A stretch of DNA of 64,000 nt, taken from contig NZ_HG992749.1 in NCBI RefSeq assembly GCF_905175385.1, forward strand, positions 744,001 to 808,000. The letters run 5' to 3'. This document shows, one piece after another, positions 1-9,969 of this stretch (positions within the stretch are counted from its first letter, which is position 1; the number at the start of each line of letters is the position of its first letter). This DNA is from Vibrio sp. B1FLJ16. Lineage in GTDB: Bacteria > Pseudomonadota > Gammaproteobacteria > Enterobacterales > Vibrionaceae. Made by a program: the position numbers and the translations under genes. The notes under the pieces are model-generated. The model searched no databases. It was not told the DNA's origin and worked only from the letters and a program-made list of their open reading frames with translations.

Positions 1-407
1 CCTACGAGGAAGTAATCACTCACTTTACCAATCAGCCTGTGGTTATCGGTGGTAAATCTATGGGCGGGCGCATGTCGAGTTTACTGGCTGAGAATGAGCT
101 GGTGGCAGGGATGGCTTGTTTAGGTTACCCGTTTCATCCACCAGGTAAGCCGGAGAAATATAAAGGTGAGCATCTGGCCACTATTGAAAAGCCGACGCTG
201 ATTCTGCAAGGAGAGCGGGATACTTTTGGTAAGAAAGAGGAATTTGAGCACTTTGCTTTATCGGAGCAGGTGCGTGTTATCTTTGTTCCTGATGGTGACC
301 ATAGTTTTAAGCCACGTAAGAGATCTGGTTACACGGAAGCCGAAAACATTGAATTAGCTGTTAAACGCTTAGCTGATTTTATTAAGGAGATTAAAAGTGA
401 AAAGTAA
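1..407 (+). CDS. alpha/beta-fold hydrolase, 5'-truncated by the window edge
   Basis: The reading frame is open from base 3 and no true start lies inside the window, so this is the C-terminal part of a longer protein. It shows the nucleophile elbow G-K-S-M-G. Further on, a GERDTFG stretch and a GDHSF stretch sit where the acid and histidine of the triad belong. This pattern fits the KANSL3/TEX30-like family of small alpha/beta hydrolases (dienelactone hydrolase relatives); the substrate is unknown. Its last 11 bases overlap the next gene, so the two are probably co-transcribed. Confidence 0.8.
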   Translation, partial: YEEVITHFTNQPVVIGGKSMGGRMSSLLAENELVAGMACLGYPFHPPGKPEKYKGEHLATIEKPTLILQGERDTFGKKEEFEHFALSEQVRVIFVPDGDHSFKPRKRSGYTEAENIELAVKRLADFIKEIKSEK

Positions 408-795
408 GTGGTTACTCTCTTTTACTGGGCTATCTGGATTGATTTGTGTTGCTCTAGGTGCATTTGCGGCTCACGGTTTAAAATCTAAATTAGCGCCTTA
501 TCTTCTTGGTGTATTTGAAACCGGCGTTTTGTATCAGTTCATCCATACTTTAGCGATCGCATTTTGTGCGATTCTGCTGGTGATGAATTTGGGACAAAAA
601 GCACAAAAGTATTTTTTCATCGCTGCGATTTGCTTTATCATCGGCATCTTTTGTTTTAGCGGCAGTCTATACGCGCTGGCGCTAACGGGTATTAAGTGGT
701 TTGGACCAATCACTCCGATGGGGGGATTTATGTTCATGATCGGCTGGTGTCTGTTCTTTTTTGCTGCGTTTAATATCAAAGAGGTCTCCAAGTGA
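397..795 (+). CDS. DUF423 family inner-membrane protein (YgdD-like)
   Basis: The protein has 132 residues and about four hydrophobic segments (roughly 5-27, 40-62, 70-92, 100-126). The N-terminal G-AFAAHGL stretch and a central GSLYAL segment are typical of DUF423 (YgdD). Function is not established. It starts at GTG 397, preceded by AAGGAGA, inside the end of the hydrolase gene. Its stop shares four bases with the rlmM start, which argues for translational coupling. The ygdD-rlmM pairing is also found in E. coli. Confidence 0.85.
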   Translation: MKSKWLLSFTGLSGLICVALGAFAAHGLKSKLAPYLLGVFETGVLYQFIHTLAIAFCAILLVMNLGQKAQKYFFIAAICFIIGIFCFSGSLYALALTGIKWFGPITPMGGFMFMIGWCLFFFAAFNIKEVSK

Positions 796-1883
796 AACAA
801 CTAATGCTCTATTGCCGTTCCGGCTTTGAGAAAGAGTGTGCTGGTGAAATTCAGGACAAAGCGACACAGTTGGAAGTGTATGGCTTCCCTCGTGTGAAGA
901 AAAACTCAGGTTATGTTGTCTTCGAGTGTTACCAGGATGGAGACGCAGACAAATTAGTAAAAGGTTTAGACTTCAGTTCGCTGATCTTTGCTCGCCAAAT
1001 GTTTGCGGTGGCTGCGGAGTTTGAATCTCTGCCAAGTGAAGACCGTATAAGCCCAGTTCTGGCTGAGTTGTCTGAGGTGGAGGACTTCCCTCGTTGTGGC
1101 GATCTGCGTATTGAGACGCCAGATACTAATGAAGCAAAAGAGTTACTCAAGTTCTGCCGTAAATTTACCGTGCCAATGCGTCAGGCTCTACGTGGCAAAG
1201 GCCTGATGTGGGATAAAGATAACGCTAAGAAGCCGGTCCTGCATATCTGTTTTGTTGCGCCTGGTCACTGCTATGTTGGTTACTCATTACCGGGTAATAA
1301 CTCGCAGTTCTTTATGGGCATCCCTCGTCTTAAGTTCCCGGCCGATGCGCCAAGCCGTTCGACTCTGAAACTGGAAGAAGCATTCCACGTTTTTATTCCG
1401 CGTGACGAGTGGGATGAACGCCTTGCTCCGGGTATGTGGGGTGTTGACTTAGGTGCGTGTCCTGGCGGCTGGACTTACCAATTAGTGAAGCGTTCGATGT
1501 TCGTCCACTGTGTTGATAACGGCATGATGGCAGACAGCCTGATGGAAACCGGTCAGATCAAACACCATATGGTGGACGGGTTTAAGTTTGAACCGGATCG
1601 TAAGAACGTTACCTGGATTGTGTGTGACATGGTTGAGAAGCCAGCACGCGTAGCTCATTTGATGGGGCAGTGGCTACTTAAAGGTTGGGCTAAAGAAGCG
1701 ATCTTTAACTTAAAACTGCCAATGAAGGGGCGTTACGACGAGGTTCTGCAAGATCTTGAGAACCTGAAAATGTTCCTGATTGAGAACAAAGTGAAGTTCA
1801 AGCTGCAGGCGAAGCACCTTTATCATGACCGTGAAGAGATCACCATTCACATTCAGTGTTTGTCGAATATCTCTCCGCATTAA
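792..1883 (+). CDS. rlmM: 23S rRNA 2'-O-ribose C2498 methyltransferase
   Basis: RlmM (YgdE) methylates the ribose of C2498 in 23S rRNA using S-adenosylmethionine. The 363 residues match the E. coli length (366). An N-terminal THUMP-like region is followed by a Rossmann-fold domain whose SAM loop [10 protein letters not shown] lies near residues 217-226. The family's K-D-K-E-type active site belongs to the later domain, and [10 protein letters not shown] is the likely last-lysine region. The start is GTG 792 in a GTGA overlap with the DUF423 gene. A hairpin with T tracts on both sides follows the stop. Confidence 0.95.
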   Translation: MKQLMLYCRSGFEKECAGEIQDKATQLEVYGFPRVKKNSGYVVFECYQDGDADKLVKGLDFSSLIFARQMFAVAAEFESLPSEDRISPVLAELSEVEDFPRCGDLRIETPDTNEAKELLKFCRKFTVPMRQALRGKGLMWDKDNAKKPVLHICFVAPGHCYVGYSLPGNNSQFFMGIPRLKFPADAPSRSTLKLEEAFHVFIPRDEWDERLAPGMWGVDLGACPGGWTYQLVKRSMFVHCVDNGMMADSLMETGQIKHHMVDGFKFEPDRKNVTWIVCDMVEKPARVAHLMGQWLLKGWAKEAIFNLKLPMKGRYDEVLQDLENLKMFLIENKVKFKLQAKHLYHDREEITIHIQCLSNISPH

Positions 1884-1904
1884 GTAACACGGTATTGAGA
1901 ATGA

Positions 1905-1932
1905 AAAAAGCTCCTGATTTCAGGAGCTTTTT
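1905..1932. terminator. bidirectional rho-independent terminator between rlmM and xni
   Basis: An AAAAAAGCTCCTGA arm, a TTT loop and the complementary arm ending in TTTTTTT form a hairpin flanked by A and T runs. It can therefore end transcription of convergent rlmM and xni. Confidence 0.85.
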
Positions 1933-1963
1933 TATTGTATAAAGCTTTTATTGGCCGAAAAGG

Positions 1964-2746
1964 TTAGCCGGCTTTATTCGGACCGGAAAAGCGAATATCT
2001 TGCAGATTGAACCCGAGCTCAATATCGCATTTAAGTGCAGCGACTTGCTTAGATAAGCGAGCGGATTCGATATGCTCATCCAGTTTTTTACGATACTTAG
2101 GTGCAAGTTCATCGCTGGCATAAGCGGCTTCAATATCTTTAAATTGGCTAAGTATCTCTTTCGCTGCTTTTGGGCCAATGCCCGGCACCCCCGGAACCTG
2201 ACTGGAGCTGATGCCTGCTAATCCCCAATAATCGGCAAGCTGATTTGGTTTAACTCCGAATTCTTTTTCAATAAACGGCTCATCCAGCCAGCGGTGTTGG
2301 AAGTAATCACGGATTTGTAATGTCGGTGAGAGCAGCTGGCAGTACCCTTTATCGGTAGAGACGATGGTAACCTTTTCGCCATGACTGGCGACTTTGCTTG
2401 CCAACGTTGCTACTAAATCATCGGCTTCATCACCTTCAGACAGCAATGAATCAATCCCTTGCTCCCACCATGCCTGCTGAATGAGATCCAGACCTTGCAT
2501 TAGAGGCTCTGGCATAGGTTTACGATTCTGCTTGTAGTCCGGAAGTACTTGCGCCCGCCAGCCTCGGTCTTGTTCATGGTGGTCAAACACCGCAATAATA
2601 TGGGTAGGTGCTGATTCAGAAAGAATTCGAGTTAGGGTGCGTTGTGTGGTGGTGATGGTTCTTGCTATGTCACTAGGATCGGGTTGAGCTGAGTGCACTC
2701 GGCGGATCAGGTTTAGGGCATCAATAATAACAAGATGAATAGACAT
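1964..2746 (-). CDS. xni: flap endonuclease Xni (exonuclease IX)
   Basis: Xni is a structure-specific 5' flap endonuclease related to the N-terminal domain of DNA polymerase I. The N-terminal LVIIDALNLIRR stretch and the acidic cluster SEGDEADDLVATLA supply metal ligands. A helix-3-turn-helix DNA-binding motif, GVPGIGPKAAKEIL, lies around residues 185-200. The length, 260 residues, is close to E. coli Xni (251). It lies downstream of ppnN, with a terminator hairpin between them, so it probably has its own promoter or depends on read-through. Confidence 0.93.
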   Translation of the reverse strand: MSIHLVIIDALNLIRRVHSAQPDPSDIARTITTTQRTLTRILSESAPTHIIAVFDHHEQDRGWRAQVLPDYKQNRKPMPEPLMQGLDLIQQAWWEQGIDSLLSEGDEADDLVATLASKVASHGEKVTIVSTDKGYCQLLSPTLQIRDYFQHRWLDEPFIEKEFGVKPNQLADYWGLAGISSSQVPGVPGIGPKAAKEILSQFKDIEAAYASDELAPKYRKKLDEHIESARLSKQVAALKCDIELGFNLQDIRFSGPNKAG

Positions 2747-2757
2747 AATGACTTAGC

Positions 2758-2783
2758 AATAAAAAAGGGGCGTAATGCCCCCT
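2758..2783 (-). terminator. terminator after ppnN
   Basis: Read on the minus strand, GGGGCATTACGCCCC is followed by TTTTTTATTG. It lies between the ppnN stop and the xni start. Confidence 0.75.
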
Positions 2784-2821
2784 AGTGTAACGAATGCTAG
2801 CGTGACTATCACCCGAAATTA

Positions 2822-4182
2822 TTAATGAGCAATTCGGTAGCACGGCTCATATGCCGAACCGCCTGGTAGCTTCATTCGGTGCTGGTCTACGAAGTCTTGC
2901 AGTACTTTGTCTAGCTTCTTCATTAATACCGGGTCGCCGTGGATGGTAAAAGGTCCTCTGGCTTCGATTTCGCGAATACCCTCGGCCTTAACGTTACCAG
3001 CTACGATTCCGGAGAAAGCCTGACGCAAGTTTGCCGCCAATACCTGAGGTTCCTGGTCTAAACTCAGATTCAACTGCTCCATAGAGTCGTGGTTTGGCGT
3101 AAACGGTAGCTGGAACTGAGGCTCGATTTTTAATGACCAGTTAAAGCTGTAAGCATCGCCTTTTTCTTTACGGTAGGCACGGACCTCCTCCATCGAGCGT
3201 TTCATTATCCGGGCAACTTCTGCCGGATCATCAATCACGATTTGATAATGTTTTTGTCCCTCTTCTCCAAGCGTATCGCGAATAAATTCGTCGATGGAGC
3301 GGAAATATTCTTCACTCTCTTTTGGACCAGTCAGAATGATCGGTAAAGGCTGATCTGCGTTTTCCGGGTGCATCATAATGCCAAGAACATAAAGAAGTTC
3401 TTCTGCGGTCCCAGGGCCCCCAGGGAAGATTACGATGCCATGGGCTGTTCGGACAAAGGCTTCCAGACGTTTTTCTATGTCCGGCATGATCACTAACTCA
3501 TTGACTATCGGATTTGGCGGCTCTGCAGCAATAATGGACGGCTCAGTAAGACCAACATAACGTTGCTCGGTATAGCGTTGTTTAGCATGGCCGATAGCTG
3601 CACCTTTCATCGGACCTTCCATTGCTCCGGGTCCACAGCCAGTGCAGACGTTGAGCTCTCGCAAGCCTAGTTCGTTACCGACTTCACGGGTGTATTGGTA
3701 TTCGGTTGCATTGATTGAGTGACCACCCCAGCAGACCACGAGATTTGGGGTAATACCCGGTGTTAGCGAACCAGCATTACGTAAGATGCCAAACACCAGG
3801 TTAGTTATGTGAATAGGATTCGTCAGGTTAAGACGCTGGCTGTCTGCCAGATGCATGTTCACGTACACGATATCACGTAGCACGGCAAACAGGTGCTCTT
3901 GGATCCCCTTAATGATATTGCCATCGACAAAGGCATGCTCTGGCGGATCGGTCAGCTCCAGTTTGATACCACGTTCACGACGTACGACATCCACATCGAA
4001 CGACTGGTATCGGTCTAACAGTTCTTTTGAATTATCTGTGTGGCTGCCTGAGTTCAGTACCGCTAACGTACAGTTACGGTAAAGCTGATAAAGATCGCTC
4101 GACGCGGTTTTTTTTTAAACGCTCAACTTCCAGTTGGGATAGCAATTCCATGCTACCTGCGGGGCTTATATGGGTAATCATA
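2822..4182 (-). CDS. ppnN: pyrimidine/purine nucleotide 5'-monophosphate nucleosidase, with an apparent 1-base frameshift near the 5' end
   Basis: PpnN (YgdH) hydrolyses nucleoside monophosphates to free base and ribose 5-phosphate and binds (p)ppGpp. The LOG-type fold shows the GGHSIN stretch and the nucleotide-binding [12 protein letters not shown]. The family is about 454 residues. In the frame of the conserved body the first usable start is GTG 3994, giving 390 residues. Homologous sequence continues upstream ([28 protein letters not shown]) to an A9 run at 4108-4116, minus strand. Beyond it, one frame away, the expected [20 protein letters not shown] begins at ATG 4182 behind a strong AAGGAGG. 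One A too many breaks the gene. This could be a sequencing error, a real mutation, or slippage. Annotating from 3994 would lose about 64 conserved residues. Confidence 0.85.
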
Positions 4183-4387
4183 ACGCCTCCTTGTTGTGAT
4201 TATTTTTGAGGGAAAATACTACATCACCGTTTGGTTTGTATGCGTGGTTTGAGAGCGGTGATTGGTAGGCCGGATAGTAGAAGCATAGCAGACTAAAAAA
4301 GGATAAATGTGATAACTTGTTGAAAATTGGTGAATATAAGCAAAATAAAGAGATGTAACCTGTTCGTTTGGTCGTTTTTTAAACGAA

Positions 4388-5992
4388 TTAGCTCCAGTTT
4401 AGCTTGTTGGTACCGAGCTTTTTAGTATCTCGCAGCATCTTTTCAAGGCGATCAATTACGTGTTCTGGTGTGTCGGACTCTCTAAACGAAGTAGATACCG
4501 TCGTTAAGGTGATCATGATACTTTGCTCTCGGAACTTAAACGGTAATTGTCCGATGTCTTGCTGAATATTTTTCATCAGCTCCAGGGTGTGTTCTTCCGA
4601 TTGCTCCGGTATCAGTAATATAAACTCTTCGCCGCTGAATCTGGCCACAGTTTCCAGCTCTGATAGCCGTTTGCTGATGGTTCGTGCAATGATCTTAAGT
4701 GCCTTGTCTCCGGCCGTATAGCCATAGTTATTGTTGACTGTTTTGAAGTTATCAACATCAAACATAACGAGGCGCAGATTTTTCTGCGAGTGCACCCAAC
4801 GGCGATACTCTAACTCCAGACGATCATTAAATGCCGCACGGTTATAAACCTTAGTTAATGGATCAAGTAGAAGACGCTGAGTCTGGTCGTTCAAACGTCG
4901 GCGCTGGTCTTGTGTGGTCTCAAATGTCGCTTCAAGTTGGCTTTTGTTGTATCTCAAACGCTCTTGCAGGGCCTGTTCCCGGGCTTCTGTCATCTGTAAG
5001 CGTTCGGTCAAAGACGCGATTTGGGCGAGGAGCGGCGACATCTCTTTTTTCAACTCAGATAGATCCTGAGCCTGATTTAGTGACAGTTGGCTCTGCGCAA
5101 CTAAACTGCTCATTTCTGAATTGAGATCCTGACGATGTTCAATGTAAGTCTGATGCTGATCAGCAATTTGGTGAATCGTTTTTAAGTTACTTACCAGGGC
5201 TGTATTTAACTGGTTAAGAAACTGAGTGGAGGTGGCGCGCTCAAATTTGGTCGCCTCAATCAGCAATTTTAACGCCGTAAGTGTCAGTTCAATCAATAAC
5301 TCGGCACCGACGCCCATAAGTAATTTTGCACGTATGTCGAGTAGCTTGTCTCCCCATTCGCCGTCAAAATCCATTTCAGTAATGGTGTCTTGCAGATCGC
5401 TGGCCAGGCACTCAAGTTGAGAGTTACCACTACTTGTATCTAAATCATTAAAACGTAAACGAGAATTTGAAGTGATGATTTTGAGAGCACGTTCATAAAT
5501 GCTGAGTAACTTACTGGCTTGATCGGCTTTTGTCTCTGAATGAACTTCAGCGAAGCTCATTAGGTTTCTTAACTCTCGCTTGAGTTGGGCAGGTAAACCA
5601 GTAACACGCTGTAGTGTCTCGCCACTGCGTTTGATTTGTTCGTCAAGGTAACTGGTCTGCTTCACCATCACTTGAGATTGCAGTTTGAGTGCACGTTCCA
5701 GGATTGCTAAGCGGGGAATCAATGCGCTGATATCAGTTTGCTTATGTTGCAACTCTTGCTGAATTTCCAGCAAGTAACTGGACAGTTGGGGATCTGACCC
5801 TTGGCAAGCAACAGACAATGAGGCGATAACGCGCTTGAGCACTTGTTGTTCGCGTTTAAATTTTAACGAACTATCGCGATGCGTCAGTTTTAGCTGGTCA
5901 AGTTGACAGCTAAGCTGATGCAGCTGCTCTTGAATGTCGATTTCCAAGATTCCCATGAAATTACTGTGTTTAAATCCATGTACGATTGACAA
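4388..5992 (-). CDS. diguanylate cyclase with N-terminal coiled-coil region
   Basis: A 534-residue cytoplasmic-looking protein. Residues 1-360 are rich in heptad-like Leu/Gln/Glu segments, so probably coiled coil, with no membrane segment. Residues about 365-530 form a GGDEF domain with SGEEF near residue 450. SGEEF keeps the G-E-E-F core, so cyclic-di-GMP synthesis is plausible. The RxxD inhibitory site expected just upstream reads SELE, so product inhibition is probably absent. The TTG start at 5992 is uncertain; ATG at 5956 is an alternative. It lies directly downstream of the TPR gene, same strand. From memory, V. cholerae cdgG (VC0900) occupies the matching position near queF-syd; I cannot confirm orthology. 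Confidence 0.85.
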   Translation of the reverse strand: MSIVHGFKHSNFMGILEIDIQEQLHQLSCQLDQLKLTHRDSSLKFKREQQVLKRVIASLSVACQGSDPQLSSYLLEIQQELQHKQTDISALIPRLAILERALKLQSQVMVKQTSYLDEQIKRSGETLQRVTGLPAQLKRELRNLMSFAEVHSETKADQASKLLSIYERALKIITSNSRLRFNDLDTSSGNSQLECLASDLQDTITEMDFDGEWGDKLLDIRAKLLMGVGAELLIELTLTALKLLIEATKFERATSTQFLNQLNTALVSNLKTIHQIADQHQTYIEHRQDLNSEMSSLVAQSQLSLNQAQDLSELKKEMSPLLAQIASLTERLQMTEAREQALQERLRYNKSQLEATFETTQDQRRRLNDQTQRLLLDPLTKVYNRAAFNDRLELEYRRWVHSQKNLRLVMFDVDNFKTVNNNYGYTAGDKALKIIARTISKRLSELETVARFSGEEFILLIPEQSEEHTLELMKNIQQDIGQLPFKFREQSIMITLTTVSTSFRESDTPEHVIDRLEKMLRDTKKLGTNKLNWS

Positions 5993-6024
5993 TATCCTGA
6001 TAATAACAAAAATCGTTATAGCGT

Positions 6025-6050
6025 CATCACTTATTAACTCATAAGTGATG
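6025..6050. other. perfect hairpin between the TPR and GGDEF genes
   Basis: CATCACTTAT and its exact complement flank a 6-base loop in the 63-bp gap. No clear T tract follows on the minus strand, so it could be an mRNA stability element or a weak attenuator rather than a full terminator. Confidence 0.5.
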
Positions 6051-6055
6051 AAGAA

Positions 6056-8383
6056 TTATCCATTTTTTAATATTTTCTTGATGTCATCCTCATTCTTGTA
6101 GGAAGAGTGAACTTTGATTAGACCTTGGTTGATGGCGTGACGACAGGCTTTTCTAATATCGCCGGTTGCAAAGCTTGCTGCCGGAGCATTATCAATTGCT
6201 TTCAGGAACACCCAATGGCTGTGTTTGTCTTTCAGGCTAATCTCACGAGCGATATGCGTAGCAAGCAGAAGCAGATCAAGTAACTCTGCATCATTTATCG
6301 CCGTGTAAGCCCGAGGCAGGAACGGATAATCGCTGATCCCCATCCGGATGGTTCGGTTGATATCATGCTGTGCGGCAAACTCATCGATCCAAGCCTGGAA
6401 TTTATTGAACATCATTTCTGCTGACGAATCACGGTCAGCATTTGGTTCAATGTAGAGTAAGTTTGCGTCTGAGAAGTGATACAGACGTGCCGGCGCTTTG
6501 ATTTTTTCTGCCAGAAACTCACCAAATGTACGTTCTAACTCAAGCCCGGCTTTGTAGCCGTTAAGTACATACATACTGCGCAGGAATGGCAGGTCAATCA
6601 TAACAAACCGTAGTCTGTCATTGAGGGGCTCATGGATTAATTCGCCGAGCTGCCACTGTTCAAAAGTATCACTCGATTTTTGTAAAGATCGCGATAACTT
6701 CACATTGAGCATGCGCAGGTTATTAAGGCGGGATCGCGAGTGAGTAAAGAGATCATTTCGTAATTTGTTTATCTGATTAGCCTGGCGCTGGATGATCACT
6801 CCCCGGCGCATAATAAACAGAAACATCACTAAAACAGTAATAAACAGAGCAAATGAAATTTTCTGGAATTTGCGATGCTCTGTTTCTACTTGCGCCAAAC
6901 GTTCGTTCAATCCCGCATAGTGAATAGTCTGTTCTGCGAACTCTTTTTGCTGACGGAAAGCATCTTCACTGATTTGGTTTAACTGAACCTGTTCGAGTTT
7001 TACCAGGCGGGCGTATTGCTTATTTGCCTGCAGTGAAAGCTGGTATTCGCCGGCTTGCTCATAACCAAGACCAAGATAACGGTATGACTGCTGTTTAATG
7101 AAATTGTCACTGTCCGGAGAAATTTCAATAAAATTAAGCGCTTGTCTCGCATTTTTTATCACGTTCTGGCTGTCGTTTTGATGATAAGCGAGACCAGAGT
7201 GAAGCAGCGCCGCTCTGGCTTTAAGTTCCGGAATGTCTGCATATTCCAGCAGTTCCGTAGCGCTGTCGAGGTACTGCTCTGCCAGAGCGTAGTTAAACAG
7301 CTGCAGATAGGTCGCGGCAAGACTCAGGCGAATCTTAATCATACGGCTGATGCTTTTACTCGTGCTCTCATGATCCAAAACATTGAAGTAGTGCACAAGG
7401 GCAAGGTTGTACTTCCCTTGGTAAAAGTAGATGTCGCCCATTTGTTCCAGTACATCGGCAAGGATCGGAGAGTTTGGATAGGAGTCGTAGAAATCCGCAG
7501 CTTGAGATAGGTACTCCATCGCTTTGTCGTATACACGGCGATCCTGGAACAGTCTTGCCAGTAAGCGGTTTACCTTCGCCAGTCTGGCGCTGCTGTCACT
7601 TTCAATTGACTGCCAGTAACCGTATAAAAGCTCAGAAAGGGCAAGGTTGTATCTTTTGTCATTAAGATAGAACTCACCAACGGTGGTGTAGTAGTCGATC
7701 AGTGCTATGTCGGAGCGGTTGGCTTCCAGCATTTCTTTTGCCTGAGCGTACAAACGTTCTGCACCGGCGCTGTCACCTCGGTAGGATTCTAATAATGCAC
7801 GTTGCATCACCAGGCGATAACGGAGGTGATCAGCTCTTTGTATGACGGTGTCATCCTGGTTTAAGTCTTGCTCTATTTCATTGAGAACTTCTTCGGCCGC
7901 GATGTAGTTTTTGTTCCCTGTCCAGATCATCTGGTTGCGAATGAGCTGGATATCCAGGTTTAAGTACGGCAGTTGGTACTTTTGCGATAACAGCTGAGCT
8001 TCATTGAGGTTTTTGATTGCCGCGCTTACATCCCCCAGTGCATAGTTAGCCTGGGCGATGATTTTATAGGCTTCGATACTGCTGCTGGGGGTGCGGATGC
8101 TGCGATCGGTCTCTTCTCGAGACATGGCCGAAGGGCCATCGCTTTCGCTGCGTTCAATCAGTTCTCGTTGTAAGAGGTAGTTTGTGGCTGCTTGTCGTGC
8201 TTGTGAAGGATCGATTTCTGCCAGTTGTTGGGCTTCACTAAGTAAAGCAGAAGATAAAATAGTCGCGTGAAGAGGCTGTGCTAATAACAAGCAGATAAGG
8301 CCAATCAATCTGAATAGACGCGAGCTGTCCCAAAACATCCTTTCGTTCCCTCGAACTGGTTTAATTTTTATTGATACTCTCAA
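6056..8383 (-). CDS. TPR-repeat membrane protein with degenerate GGDEF-like C-terminus
   Basis: The 775-residue protein opens with a signal peptide (ending near LLLAQPLHA). A long run of tetratricopeptide-like helices, for example LADVLEQMGDIYFYQGKYNLA, is predicted periplasmic. One membrane segment lies at about 508-528, with a cytoplasmic tail after it. The tail (about 575-740) resembles a GGDEF fold but has no GG(D/E)EF motif, so it should be catalytically dead and may act as a sensor or partner. The annotated start is TTG 8383 with AAGG upstream. ATG 8338 gives a more normal signal peptide and may be the true start. The adjacent downstream gene encodes an apparently active diguanylate cyclase, suggesting a functional pair. 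Confidence 0.75.
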   Translation of the reverse strand: MRVSIKIKPVRGNERMFWDSSRLFRLIGLICLLLAQPLHATILSSALLSEAQQLAEIDPSQARQAATNYLLQRELIERSESDGPSAMSREETDRSIRTPSSSIEAYKIIAQANYALGDVSAAIKNLNEAQLLSQKYQLPYLNLDIQLIRNQMIWTGNKNYIAAEEVLNEIEQDLNQDDTVIQRADHLRYRLVMQRALLESYRGDSAGAERLYAQAKEMLEANRSDIALIDYYTTVGEFYLNDKRYNLALSELLYGYWQSIESDSSARLAKVNRLLARLFQDRRVYDKAMEYLSQAADFYDSYPNSPILADVLEQMGDIYFYQGKYNLALVHYFNVLDHESTSKSISRMIKIRLSLAATYLQLFNYALAEQYLDSATELLEYADIPELKARAALLHSGLAYHQNDSQNVIKNARQALNFIEISPDSDNFIKQQSYRYLGLGYEQAGEYQLSLQANKQYARLVKLEQVQLNQISEDAFRQQKEFAEQTIHYAGLNERLAQVETEHRKFQKISFALFITVLVMFLFIMRRGVIIQRQANQINKLRNDLFTHSRSRLNNLRMLNVKLSRSLQKSSDTFEQWQLGELIHEPLNDRLRFVMIDLPFLRSMYVLNGYKAGLELERTFGEFLAEKIKAPARLYHFSDANLLYIEPNADRDSSAEMMFNKFQAWIDEFAAQHDINRTIRMGISDYPFLPRAYTAINDAELLDLLLLATHIAREISLKDKHSHWVFLKAIDNAPAASFATGDIRKACRHAINQGLIKVHSSYKNEDDIKKILKNG

Positions 8384-8421
8384 GTCACCTTGAGATGGCT
8401 AGGCATACTACCATGTTTAAG

Positions 8422-8456
8422 CAATAAAACGCTCAGCAATCCAATAGATTGCTGAA
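8422..8456 (-). terminator. terminator after queF
   Basis: On the minus strand TTCAGCAATC, a 5-base loop and GATTGCTGAG are followed by CGTTTTATTG, just beyond the queF stop. Confidence 0.7.
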
Positions 8457-8468
8457 CGTGTCGTTGTT

Positions 8469-9314
8469 TTATTGGCGAGCCATGCGATGATTGTGAGCTG
8501 GTTTGTCTTGCTCTGTGGAACGGTAAGGGTTGATGTCCAGACCACCACGGCGAGTGTAACGGGCAAACACCGTCAGTTTTTTCGGCTGGCAGTATTTCAT
8601 TAGGTCAGTAAAAATTCGCTCGACACACTGTTCATGGAATTCATTGTGTTCGCGGAATGAAACCAGGTAACGCAATAGCTTCTCTCGATCGAGTTTCGCG
8701 CCCTGATAACGAATTTCTACGCTACCCCAGTCTGGCTGATTGGTGATCAGACAGTTTGATTTCAGTAAATGACTGTGTAGCGTCTCTTCCACTTGCTCAG
8801 CACCAGCTGCACCTTCGAGAAGGGTTGCGTCAAAGTCGTAGCTGGTGATCTCAATGTCCTGATCATCAATGCAGTCACCTTCCATTGTGACGATAGGCTG
8901 GTTGGTGTAATGCGACACAGGGTTTACTTCTACCACAACGTGTTCACCAGCGCATGCTGAAAGGTCTTGTGTTAAGCGTTCAGTCACTTCTTCCCAATTC
9001 TTAAAACGAGTTTGGTTGTAGCTGTTCAGATACAGTTTGAATGACTTTGACTCAATAAGATTGGCACTGGTCGCCGGGATGTATACTTCGGCCACGGCCA
9101 CTTGTGGCAGACCTTTGCTGTTTAGCCATGACAGTTCATACAAAGTCCAGATGTCATGCCCCATAAACGGCAGGCTTTCGCCCAGCTCAAGGTCGTCACG
9201 GTTCAGGCTGCGAGGAACAGGTTGCAGTAAGCTCGAGTCATACTGGTTAGCATACTCGGTCTTTTTGCCCAGAGTCAGGCCAGCAAGCTCTTTAGCGTCA
9301 GAATATTTGCTCAT
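8469..9314 (-). CDS. queF: NADPH-dependent 7-cyano-7-deazaguanine reductase
   Basis: QueF reduces preQ0 to preQ1 in queuosine biosynthesis, a tRNA wobble-base pathway. The 281-residue length marks the long, two-domain (YqcD-like) subfamily of proteobacteria. The NADPH-binding [11 protein letters not shown] motif lies near residues 84-95. The catalytic cysteine that forms the thioimide with preQ0 lies in [12 protein letters not shown], near residue 187. The gene is divergent from syd with a 107-bp gap, the same neighbourhood as in E. coli. Confidence 0.96.
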   Translation of the reverse strand: MSKYSDAKELAGLTLGKKTEYANQYDSSLLQPVPRSLNRDDLELGESLPFMGHDIWTLYELSWLNSKGLPQVAVAEVYIPATSANLIESKSFKLYLNSYNQTRFKNWEEVTERLTQDLSACAGEHVVVEVNPVSHYTNQPIVTMEGDCIDDQDIEITSYDFDATLLEGAAGAEQVEETLHSHLLKSNCLITNQPDWGSVEIRYQGAKLDREKLLRYLVSFREHNEFHEQCVERIFTDLMKYCQPKKLTVFARYTRRGGLDINPYRSTEQDKPAHNHRMARQ

Positions 9315-9421
9315 ACTTTGTGATCGTTTTCGATTAGAATAGCGTGAATTTTACTGAATCCGCAGATCAATTGCTATCCGGCATCATTGCGATCTGACAA
9401 TTAAGGAATGAGGAGACCTTC

Positions 9422-9967
9422 ATGACCCAAACCGTTACTCAGGCGTTACAAGATTTCAGCCTGCGCTACCAACAAGCTTGGCAAAATACGCACAACGAAT
9501 TGCCACGCAGCGAAGAGCTAGCCGATCTTGTTTCTCCATGTGCGGAAGAGAAACGTGACGGAGCGGTGCTGTGGAAAGCTTTCCCTCGTGAAGAATTGGC
9601 GGATTTTACTAATGTTGAAAACGCGATTGAACTGACGTTGCACGATGATATTAAAGCCTTCTATGGTTTTCAGTATAGCGCCGATATGGACGCAACCTGG
9701 CAAGGTAATTCACTGAGTTTATTGCAAGTATGGAGTGATGATGACTTTGAGCGCCTGCAAGAAAACATTCTTGGCCACCTGGTAACCCAGCGCCGTCTCA
9801 AGCTGAAGCCAACCGTGTTTATTGCTGCGACCGATGCAGAGCTGGATGTGATTTCGATTTGTAACTTAACCGGTAACGTGATTCTTGAACGCCTGGGGAC
9901 AGCTCAGCGTGACGTTCTGGCTGATAACGTCAGTGAGTTTTTGGCTAACTTAGAGCCTGTGGTGTAA
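9422..9967 (+). CDS. syd: SecY-interacting protein Syd
   Basis: Syd is a small cytoplasmic protein that binds SecY at the inner membrane and may proof-read Sec translocon assembly. The 181 residues match the family length and there is no signal or membrane segment. Landmarks are [19 protein letters not shown] and the acidic C-terminal half expected of Syd. AGGAG lies upstream of ATG 9422. It ends two bases before the next gene, which probably shares its mRNA. Confidence 0.95.
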   Translation: MTQTVTQALQDFSLRYQQAWQNTHNELPRSEELADLVSPCAEEKRDGAVLWKAFPREELADFTNVENAIELTLHDDIKAFYGFQYSADMDATWQGNSLSLLQVWSDDDFERLQENILGHLVTQRRLKLKPTVFIAATDAELDVISICNLTGNVILERLGTAQRDVLADNVSEFLANLEPVV

Positions 9968-9969
9968 GC

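Noticed and set aside
2822..3994. Treating GTG 3994 as the genuine ppnN start
   Set aside because: Conserved coding homology continues about 64 residues upstream to an ATG with a strong ribosome site, broken only by the A9 run.
4270..4390. Possible terminator after the diguanylate cyclase gene
   Set aside because: The CGTTT/AAACG pairing is short and no T tract follows on the minus strand.
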